A DNA stretch of 52,144 nucleotides from Actinomycetes bacterium (GTDB lineage Bacteria; Actinomycetota; Actinomycetes; Actinomycetales; Dermatophilaceae), in contig JAKPEG010000060.1 in NCBI GenBank assembly GCA_029552065.1, positions 1 through 52,144 of the forward strand, written 5' to 3'. This document shows positions 45,870-52,144 of the stretch, piece by piece. A program made the translations under genes and the position numbers. Under the pieces are notes generated by a model. The model saw only the letters and a list, made by a program, of their open reading frames with translations. It searched no databases and had not been told where the DNA came from. Every line of letters begins with the position of its first letter. The stretch's first letter is position 1.

Positions 45870-45917
45870 CGACCCGGTGACAATGACGACCCGGCGACAA
45901 TGACGACCCGGTGACAC
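45850..45917. repeat. 17-bp tandem repeat spanning the pabB-pabC stop codon
   Basis: Four units start at 45850, 45867, 45884 and 45901, built on TGACGACCCGGTGACAA. The first is coding, the second begins with the TGA stop, and the others follow. Decayed GTGACA/CTGACA words continue to about 45945. Confidence 0.9.
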
Positions 45918-46104
45918 TGACTCGAGACAACTGACACGTGACACTCGACACGGCGCAGGCACGCCGAGTGGTCGCCCCCGCTTCGACGCCACCTCCGCCC
46001 GATGGCACGTGCCACCTGGCACGGCGGAGGCAGGCCGAGCGGTCGCCGACACCTCGCCCGGCCGGACGCCCCCTGCCCCGCTCCCTCTACTCCGGCTCCC
46101 CGCC
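45870..46104. other. Intergenic spacer between convergent pabB-pabC and HNH genes
   Basis: The 235-base spacer has no gene. It holds the rest of the 17-bp repeat, then an imperfect 29-base direct duplication (about 45947-45975 and 46019-46047, sharing CGGCG-AGGCA-GCCGAG-GGTCGCC) 72 bases apart. I saw no clear terminator hairpin. Confidence 0.6.
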
Positions 46105-47460
46105 TCAGGCGGCAGGGTCCCCCGGTTCGCCTCCCACCTCCGAGACCCCGTGGGATCGCCAACGGGGTGGCCGGCCAGCCAAAGCCCGATCGTAGGAACC
46201 CGGCACGGTGTCCCATTCGACCCCCGTCGGACCTACCGAGGCGATCAGTCGGTCCCGGTGGACGACGGTGTGGTGCCTCCCGCAGAGCAGGGCCGCGTTG
46301 CCCACTGCGGTCGGGCCGCCGTCGAGCCAGTGGAGCACGTGGTGAGCGTCGCACCAGTGCGCTGGCATCCCGCAGCCGGGGAACGTGCATACCCGATCCC
46401 TCAGCCACAGGGCCTTGAGCTGACCGGGCACGAAGAGCCGGGCCGTGCGACCGAGGTCGAGCACCTCGCTCTCGGTGCCCAGGACGACCGGCGCCACGCC
46501 GGCCTCACACGCGACCCGGCGCACGACCCCGGGCGCGAGCAGCGTGCCCGCCTCACTCGATCCCAAGGCCGTGCCGACCCGCAGGCCCGACTGGAGGTCC
46601 GAGAGCGACATGGTGAGCATGAGGGTCGCCTTCGGCCCCTGGGGGGGCGCCCCTCCCGCCGCGGTCGCGCGACGGCATACCTCGATGAGCGCCTGCGCGC
46701 GTCGAGTGGCTGCCCGACGTCGATCCGGCGTGCCGTCAGCTTCTGGCAGGGGCCTCGCGAGCGGCCCGATCGCGGCTTCGAGCACCGCCTTGCCGACCGG
46801 GTCGGTCGTCAGCCGGTAGCTGAACATGCCGAGCTCGTCACCAACCGGGTGGGAGAGGGCGACTAGGCCCGAAACGGACTCCTGGATCGCGTCGAGCTCA
46901 CCGGGTCGACCGTGTTCCGCGACGATCCGGGCGCGCAGCTCGCGCACTCCGCGGGAGCCGAAACCCCTGCCGACCTCGATCATGCCTGCGAACACCGTCG
47001 GCACCGCCTCGGGCATCAACCGAGGTCGGAGACGCTCGAGCTCGCCCGTGATGGTCACCGCGACCGGAGCCGCGAGCGACCCCGAGACGACAGCGTCGAC
47101 CAGTGCCCGAGCGGCGGGGCGCTGGGCCTCCCCGACGACGAGCGCGACGGCTCCGACGCCTCCCGCCGCCGCCAGTCCGGGGGCCGACCTCGTGAGCCAT
47201 CCCGTCACCGAACCTGCCTGACTCGCCGCGATCTCACCACGCTGCTGCGCCTCGACCGCGAGCGCCACCCGAGCGCCGGCAGCCAGGCCCCCCAGCCGGT
47301 CGACCAATGTCACCCAGGCCTCGAGCTCGACTCCGGGGATCTGCCAGAGGTGGGTCGAGAGCCCTTCGAGAGCGGACACCGCGGCCAGCAGCGTGTCCCG
47401 ACGCGCGACTGCGCTGGCGGGAGCATCGCCGGGGGCGATGACGGGGCCGTCGGTCTCCAT
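46105..47460 (-). CDS. DUF222 / HNH endonuclease (13E12-type) protein
   Basis: The 451-residue protein combines an N-terminal helical DUF222 region (VTLVDRLGGLAAGARVALAVEAQQRGEI and onward) with a C-terminal HNH nuclease domain: RDRVCTFPGCGMPAHWCDAHHVLHWLDGGPTAVGNAALLCGRHHTVVHRDR. The CxxxC...C..HH, WxxGG, N and CxxHH residues of a zinc-bound HNH site are intact. These 13E12-type proteins are multicopy in actinobacteria and their role is unknown. It is not in an operon. Upstream lies a promoter candidate with a perfect TTGACA -35. Confidence 0.9.
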   Translation of the reverse strand: METDGPVIAPGDAPASAVARRDTLLAAVSALEGLSTHLWQIPGVELEAWVTLVDRLGGLAAGARVALAVEAQQRGEIAASQAGSVTGWLTRSAPGLAAAGGVGAVALVVGEAQRPAARALVDAVVSGSLAAPVAVTITGELERLRPRLMPEAVPTVFAGMIEVGRGFGSRGVRELRARIVAEHGRPGELDAIQESVSGLVALSHPVGDELGMFSYRLTTDPVGKAVLEAAIGPLARPLPEADGTPDRRRAATRRAQALIEVCRRATAAGGAPPQGPKATLMLTMSLSDLQSGLRVGTALGSSEAGTLLAPGVVRRVACEAGVAPVVLGTESEVLDLGRTARLFVPGQLKALWLRDRVCTFPGCGMPAHWCDAHHVLHWLDGGPTAVGNAALLCGRHHTVVHRDRLIASVGPTGVEWDTVPGSYDRALAGRPPRWRSHGVSEVGGEPGDPAA

Positions 47461-47534
47461 GGGACGACGCTAGCCGCGACCACCGACAACGCTCGAACGC
47501 CAGTTCGCTTCTCCCGGAGCAAGTTACGGGAGTG

Positions 47535-47563
47535 ACAGTTGTGACGAACGCAGCCCATGTCAA
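47535..47563 (-). promoter_or_regulatory. Candidate promoter of the HNH gene
   Basis: On the minus strand a perfect TTGACA (47563-47558) is followed after 17 bases by AACTGT (47540-47535). A small hairpin CTCCCG/CGGGAG (47511-47516, 47527-47532) lies in the leader 50-70 bases before the ATG. Confidence 0.45.
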
Positions 47564-47678
47564 ACGTGGAGGTCGGACTGATCGCCGCAGGCACGAGTGC
47601 AGTGACAGGCACGACGGCAGTGACGGCTGACGCGCCGGCCGGGCCCACACCGTGTCTGAATCCACCCCGACCGGGTGG

Positions 47679-49484
47679 TCAGGATCTCTGCTGCGCGGCC
47701 CACGAGGCGTGCAGCGCGGCATACACACCACCGGCCGCGACCAACTCGCGGTGCGGGCCCCGCTCGACGACCCGTCCGCCGTCGACGACCACGACCTCGT
47801 CGGCCGCCTCGGCCGTGGACAGCCGGTGGGCGATGGCGACGGAGGTACGGCCGCGGCTGAGGGAGTCCAGCGCACGCTGCAGCCGGACCTCCGTGGCGGG
47901 GTCGACGGCCGAGGTCGCCTCGTCGAGAACGAGCAGGTCGGGATCGGCGAGATAGGCGCGAGCGACGGCGACGAGCTGCCGCTCACCCGCCGAGAGGGAC
48001 TCGCCGCGCTGGCCGACCTCGGTCCGCAGCCCTAGTGGGAGTCCCTCGACCCACTCGTCGAGACCGAGTTCGGACAACGCGAGAAGTACGTCGGCCTCGC
48101 CGGCGTCCGGGCACCCGAAGAGGAGGTTGTCCAACAGGGTCGCGTCGAAGAGGAATCCCTCCTGGGGGACGAGCACGACTCGGGAGCGCAGCGAGGAGAA
48201 GCTCACCTGTCGCAGGTCGACGCCATCGACGAGCACCCTCCCCGAGCCCGGGTCCATGAGCCGAGTGAGCAGCTTCGCGAAGGTCGACTTGCCGGAACCG
48301 GTCTCCCCCACCACCGCGACCCGGGAGCCCGGAGCGACCCGCAGATCCACCTCGTGCACGACCGGCGGCCCACCCGGATAGGCGAAGGTCACCCCCTCGA
48401 ACACCACCTCGATCGGACCGCGAGGCAGCGCCACCCCGCGTGACCCGGGGTCGGCCACGTCTGCGGGGGTGTCGATGATGCCGATCACCCTGCGCCACCC
48501 GGCGACAGCGTTCTGCAACTCGTTGAGGATCTCGGTGGCCTGTTGCACGGGCATCGTGAAGAGGTTGACCAGGAAGAGGAAGGCGAGCACCGCCCCCAGG
48601 CTCAGTTGACCCCGCACAGCCAGCACCGTGCCGACGACGAGGACGACCGCCGTCGTGATCCCCGAGACGAACTGACCGGCGGCGAAAGCCACGACCGCGC
48701 GGACCTGCGCGCTCACCGCCGCCCGTCGATGCGCCTCGACGGCGGCGTCGATCCGAGCGGCCGTCCGCTCCTCGATGCCGTAGGCCCGGATCGTCGCGGC
48801 GCCGACGACCGCCTCGGAGATCGCCCCGAGCATCTCCCCCACGCGTTGCCGCACCCGCGTGTATGCCGCCCCGACCGCGCCTTGGAAGCGGCGGATGAGG
48901 AGGAACAGCGGGACGTAACAGAGCCACACCACCCCGGCAAGCAGCGGGCTGTAGTAGAGCATGAGCCCGGTCGCCAGGGCGATCTGACCGAGGCTCACGA
49001 CGAGCATGAGCCCACCGAACTGGACGAAGGCCGAGATCGTGTCGACGTCGGAGGTGACCCGCGAGACGAGCGAGCCTCGCCGCTCGCTGCTCTGGGTGAG
49101 CAGCGACAGGTCGTGGATGTGGCGGAAAGCCTTGAGCCGCAAGGTGGCCAGTCCGTTCTCCGAGGCGGTGAACAGACGCAGGTTGACGGCATAGGCGCTC
49201 ACGGCGGTGACCGCGACCCCCACGAGGGCGACGGCCACCCAGCCGACCACTCGCCCGGCGTCGGGTCCGCCGGGCGCGAGGATGCCCTCGTCGGTCGTGC
49301 GCTGGACGACGAAGGGGACGAGGACCCGGCCGAGGGTCGACAGGACGGCAAGGCCGAGCGTGACCGCGAGGCCACGGGTGAGCTCTGGCGAGATCGCCGC
49401 ACCGCGGCGCAGCGTGGCCCACGTGGACAGCTCGGCGCCGGAGCTGATCCCCTCGTGTGCGACGAGCGGCTGGAACCGGCTCAC
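47679..49484 (-). CDS. ABC exporter subunit with canonical Walker B/H-loop and degenerate signature
   Basis: This 601-residue half-transporter has six membrane segments (residues about 30-300) and a nucleotide-binding domain: Walker A VVGETGSGKST, Q-loop LVPQEGFLF, Walker B LLVLDEATSAVDP with the catalytic Glu, and H-loop AIAHRLST. Its signature is LSAGERQL, not LSGGQ. With the partner gene this completes the pattern of a heterodimeric type IV (ABCB-like) exporter. The GTG at 49482-49484 overlaps the partner's stop (GTGA). The substrate (drug, peptide, lipid) is not readable. The gene ends 219 bases before the HNH gene. Confidence 0.94.
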   Translation of the reverse strand: MSRFQPLVAHEGISSGAELSTWATLRRGAAISPELTRGLAVTLGLAVLSTLGRVLVPFVVQRTTDEGILAPGGPDAGRVVGWVAVALVGVAVTAVSAYAVNLRLFTASENGLATLRLKAFRHIHDLSLLTQSSERRGSLVSRVTSDVDTISAFVQFGGLMLVVSLGQIALATGLMLYYSPLLAGVVWLCYVPLFLLIRRFQGAVGAAYTRVRQRVGEMLGAISEAVVGAATIRAYGIEERTAARIDAAVEAHRRAAVSAQVRAVVAFAAGQFVSGITTAVVLVVGTVLAVRGQLSLGAVLAFLFLVNLFTMPVQQATEILNELQNAVAGWRRVIGIIDTPADVADPGSRGVALPRGPIEVVFEGVTFAYPGGPPVVHEVDLRVAPGSRVAVVGETGSGKSTFAKLLTRLMDPGSGRVLVDGVDLRQVSFSSLRSRVVLVPQEGFLFDATLLDNLLFGCPDAGEADVLLALSELGLDEWVEGLPLGLRTEVGQRGESLSAGERQLVAVARAYLADPDLLVLDEATSAVDPATEVRLQRALDSLSRGRTSVAIAHRLSTAEAADEVVVVDGGRVVERGPHRELVAAGGVYAALHASWAAQQRS

Positions 49485-51391
49485 CTGGACACCACCGCGC
49501 CCGGTCCCCAGGTCGCCGCACGGTCCGGTTCGAGATCCGGTTCGAGGTCCTCGTCGGCGTCGATCGCGGCCCGGTCGGCAGCCTCGCGGGCATAGGCGGA
49601 GACGAGTGCGGCATACCCCGCGCAGCGGGCGAGCAGGTCCGCGTGCGTGCCGTGGTCGAGGACCCGCCCGTCCTCGAGGTAGACGACCTCGTCGGCGAGC
49701 AGGATCGTCGCGAGCCGATAGGCGACGACGAGCACCGTGCTGCCCGCGGCGGCTCCCCTCAACGCGCCGAGGATCTCCTGCTCGACGCTCGGGTCGACGG
49801 CGGAGGTCGCATCGTCGAGCACGAGCAGCCGCGGCCGACGGATCACCGCGCGGGCGAGGGCGATCCGCTGGCGCTGCCCGCCGGAGAGGTTCGTCCCACG
49901 CTCCCCCACACGAGTGTCCAGGCCGGCCGGCAGCCGCCCGACGAAGCGCTCTGCCTGCGCCACGCGCAGCGCCGCCCACACCTGCGCGTCGTCGTGCGAG
50001 AGCCCGAGCGTGACGTTGTCCCGGATGGTGTCCTCGAAGAGGAAGGTCTGTTGCGGCACGAGGGCGGCCACGGCCGGTATGCCGCCCCGGCGCACCTCCC
50101 GCACGTCCACCCCGTCCAGGAGCACCTGGCCGCCGTCGGGGTCGACCAGGCGCAGCAGCAGATTGGTGAGGGTGGTCTTGCCCGATCCGGTGGGGCCCAC
50201 GAGGGCGACCGTGGCGCCGGCGGGCACCGTGAGGGTGATCCCACGGATCGCCGGTGCGTGGCCGGTCCCTCCCTCGGGTAGGAGGATCTCGTGGGCGTAG
50301 TCCACGTGGTCGGCGAACAGCCGGGCGGCCGCCCGGTCCGGCAACCCGGCCTCGCCGTGGGCCATCGCCCCACGTGCCTCGAGCACGGCCTCGACCCGCT
50401 CCCAGCCGACCAACGACCGCGGCAGCTCGCCGAGGACCCATCCGAAGGCACGCACGGGGAAGGACAAGACGGAGAAGAGGTAGGCGATCTGGACCACCTC
50501 GGCGGCGGTGACCTGCCCCTGGGCGGCCCGCCAGGCACCGACGCCCACGACGACGAGCGTCCCGATGGTCGGGATCGACTCGATCGCGGGGTCGAAGGTG
50601 CCCCGCGTGCGCCCCACTGCGATGTTGGCGTCGCGCAGCCGATACGTCACCTCGGCGAAGCGGGCCGTCTCGTGGTCCTCCCGGCCCATCGACTTCACGA
50701 TCAGTGCCGCCTCGATGCTTTCGTGGGCGACCTCGGAGACCTCGGCCCGCAACTGCTGCGCGCGGGTGACCCGGGGCGACATCACCCGCTGGAAGGCCGC
50801 GTTCGCGAGGAAGAGCAGCGGGAAGACGACCATGCCGACCGCGGCGAGCACCGGGTCGACGACGAGCATCTGGACCGCGCCGAAGACCAGCATGACGACG
50901 ACGCCGAGCGCCATCGGCAGCGGCGCGAAGATATTCCACGTCGCCTCGACGTCGGCGTTCGCGTTGGACAGCAACTGTCCGGACGGGTGCTTGTGGTGCC
51001 AGCGCAGCGGCAGGTCGAGATACTGCCGGGAGACCCGGCGCCGGTATGCCGCGCCCAGGCTGTACATCGCGAAGCCCGCCGCGGTGCGGCGCAGGATGAT
51101 GCCCAGGACGTTGACCGTGACGACGCCGGAGATGACCCCGGCGATCGTCCAGAGTTGGCCGGAGGTCACCGTGCGGGCCGCGACTGCCGGGGTGACGATG
51201 GTGCTCGTACACCAACCGATGGCCCAGGCCATGAGGCCGGTCATGATGCCGTAGATCGTCGACCCCAGCACCGCGAGCGAGAACCAGCGGGGTTCCTCGC
51301 GGACACCTCGGGCGATGACCGCCAGACCTCGCCGGAGCGTCGTGCCGGTCGCTGCAGGAACTGCCGGCGCCGGGATCGGCGCAGTCGTCAT
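49481..51391 (-). CDS. ABC exporter subunit with degenerate Walker B/H-loop
   Basis: This 636-residue half-transporter precedes its partner. Six membrane segments lie in residues about 40-320; the NBD has Walker A LVGPTGSGKTT, Q-loop LVPQQTFLF and a canonical signature NLSGGQRQR, but Walker B ends LLVLDDATSAVDP (catalytic Glu replaced by Asp) and the H-loop reads VAYRLATI (His replaced by Tyr). So it should form the non-hydrolysing site while donating the good signature to the partner's site. The peptide RRGGIPAVAAL is encoded by an octamer copy with ATA. It starts MTTAPIPAPA at 51391. The C-terminal DEDLEPDLEPD is acidic. Confidence 0.94.
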   Translation of the reverse strand: MTTAPIPAPAVPAATGTTLRRGLAVIARGVREEPRWFSLAVLGSTIYGIMTGLMAWAIGWCTSTIVTPAVAARTVTSGQLWTIAGVISGVVTVNVLGIILRRTAAGFAMYSLGAAYRRRVSRQYLDLPLRWHHKHPSGQLLSNANADVEATWNIFAPLPMALGVVVMLVFGAVQMLVVDPVLAAVGMVVFPLLFLANAAFQRVMSPRVTRAQQLRAEVSEVAHESIEAALIVKSMGREDHETARFAEVTYRLRDANIAVGRTRGTFDPAIESIPTIGTLVVVGVGAWRAAQGQVTAAEVVQIAYLFSVLSFPVRAFGWVLGELPRSLVGWERVEAVLEARGAMAHGEAGLPDRAAARLFADHVDYAHEILLPEGGTGHAPAIRGITLTVPAGATVALVGPTGSGKTTLTNLLLRLVDPDGGQVLLDGVDVREVRRGGIPAVAALVPQQTFLFEDTIRDNVTLGLSHDDAQVWAALRVAQAERFVGRLPAGLDTRVGERGTNLSGGQRQRIALARAVIRRPRLLVLDDATSAVDPSVEQEILGALRGAAAGSTVLVVAYRLATILLADEVVYLEDGRVLDHGTHADLLARCAGYAALVSAYAREAADRAAIDADEDLEPDLEPDRAATWGPGAVVSR

Positions 51392-51474
51392 GAGGGAGTC
51401 CTTCGGGTGCTCGGGGTTGCCTCCAGCCTCTCATGCTGCGCCGACACCCACGGTCGCTCGCGCCTGACTGCCGG

Positions 51475-52144
51475 TCACCCCCGCTCGCGAACCATCACCG
51501 CCGGGGCGAGGGCGTCACTCAGCCGCCACCACGAGACCGTCGGTCGACTCCCGGGTGTCGTGCTGACGACGATCGTCCCGACGTAACTGAACGTCACGCC
51601 CTTGGTCGTCTCGGCGGCGCCGAGAATGGCCCGCTGCCAGGCGTTGGTGGTCGTGCTCCGCTTGAGCATCACGCTTGCCGAGCAGGAGATCGAGCCGATC
51701 AGAACCACGGTGTCCTCGACAGCGAAGGCCCGGCTGTTGCCGTAGCCAGGAACACCGGCCGGAGGGACGTAGGTCGAGCACACCAGCGTCGTGTCCCTGA
51801 TGTTGTCCTTGGCCGGGATCAACAGGCTCGATCGAGAGCCGGGGATCGACCCGAGGTCAACCTCTGGGGCTTCCCGTCCGAAGGTGAGATAGTCCAGCGC
51901 CCGTTGCAGGGCGGCTTGGGCATCGGCTGACTCCGCGGCCGACGCCTCCCTCGCTGTCGCCGAGGTGGCGGGGCGCGGCACCGTGATGTGGTTCTCCATG
52001 AGCCAGGGCGCGTCGGCTACGGGCTGGACGAACACCCCAACCACTCGGCGGTCGGCCGGGGAGGCCGACGCCGTCGCGCTGGGGCTGGCCGTGCCACCCG
52101 CTCGTTCCGATTCGCCGAACTCGATCACCGCCCACCGGGGATAG
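51475..52144 (-). CDS. Unrecognised protein, 5' end outside the window
   Basis: I do not recognise this protein. The frame is open to the right edge (it reads YPRWAV just before a possible GTG at 52128), so the N-terminus is probably missing and any signal peptide with it. About 220 residues are seen: a Ser/Ala/Thr-rich linker (GGTASPSATASASPADR), a hydrophilic part, then short beta-type stretches (TLVCSTYVPPAGVPGYGNSR; EDTVVLIGSISCSASVML; GVTFSYVGTIVVSTTPGSRP) with two or three Cys. An exported or lipoprotein-type domain is possible. It lies 83 bases upstream of the ABC exporter on the same strand. Confidence 0.6.
   Translation of the reverse strand, partial: YPRWAVIEFGESERAGGTASPSATASASPADRRVVGVFVQPVADAPWLMENHITVPRPATSATAREASAAESADAQAALQRALDYLTFGREAPEVDLGSIPGSRSSLLIPAKDNIRDTTLVCSTYVPPAGVPGYGNSRAFAVEDTVVLIGSISCSASVMLKRSTTTNAWQRAILGAAETTKGVTFSYVGTIVVSTTPGSRPTVSWWRLSDALAPAVMVRERG

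Noticed and set aside
46105-47460. HNH gene as a homing endonuclease or mobile element
   Set aside because: No intron, intein, inverted repeats or target duplication; DUF222-HNH proteins are common resident genes in actinobacteria.
47679-51434. A single 1251-residue ABC fusion protein
   Set aside because: Only its C-terminal half reads as an ABC protein; the first half is an Arg-rich shadow of the other subunit in a different frame. Two genes with a GTGA overlap explain the region.

Overview
The window is high-GC DNA (roughly 70% G+C by eye) with actinobacterial gene content: PdtaR (ANTAR regulator), DUF222/HNH (13E12-type) protein, HGxxPAAW and Trp-operon membrane proteins, MscL, RpsA, PolA, CoaE and UvrB. 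The order hisI-trpE-(small membrane genes)-trpC-trpB-trpA-lgt ... pyk ... pdtaR ... polA-rpsA-coaE-uvrB matches the order I know from Mycobacterium tuberculosis (about Rv1606 to Rv1633), so this is an ancestral actinobacterial chromosome segment. The repertoire and style suggest a member of the Micrococcales, possibly Intrasporangiaceae; that placement is inference.

Layout. 1-9 kb, mostly minus strand: uvrB (cut by the left edge), a CorA transporter, a decayed RCC1-repeat gene, coaE, mscL, a glycerophosphodiester phosphodiesterase and rpsA, then a plus-strand methyltransferase and a histidine phosphatase. 9-11.7 kb: polA, divergent from a PaaI-type thioesterase. 12.2-24.1 kb: a catabolic segment between polA and pdtaR. 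It holds a MarR regulator divergent from an SDR, an amidohydrolase, an HtdZ-like MaoC hydratase and a FadE5-like acyl-CoA dehydrogenase, then an unrecognised Rossmann protein divergent from an IclR regulator, then an operon of 3-hydroxybenzoate 6-hydroxylase-like monooxygenase, WS/DGAT acyltransferase and acyl-CoA ligase. 24-30 kb: GNAT, DUF554, pdtaR, tRNA-Leu(CAA), pyk and gltD. 30-43.8 kb: gltB, lgt, a DsbA-like thioredoxin, MauE/DoxX, trpA, trpB, trpC, DUF2752, RDD, HGxxPAAW, Trp-operon membrane protein, trpE and hisI, with many ATGA/GTGA overlaps. 43.9-52 kb: a pabB-pabC fusion, an HNH/DUF222 protein, a heterodimeric ABC exporter with one degenerate ATP site, and an unrecognised gene cut by the right edge.

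How it may work together. The MarR-linked genes supply dehydrogenation, hydration, oxidation and, in place of a thiolase, an amidohydrolase resembling the enzymes that hydrolyse 4-hydroxyphenyl-beta-ketoacyl-CoA. With the nearby CoA ligase and 3-hydroxybenzoate 6-hydroxylase this reads as a route from hydroxyphenylpropanoids to hydroxybenzoate and gentisate (inference).

The most striking signal is not a gene. The octamer GTATGCCG and its complement CGGCATAC occur about 60 times (34 and 27 by my hand count) where about two are expected from base composition. There is no strong strand bias, the copies use rare codons (ATA, GCA, TAT), and some form head-to-head hairpins. This resembles the uptake sequences or HIP1-like repeats of other phyla. 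A palindromic intergenic element is present in two copies, and several short tandem duplications sit at gene ends.
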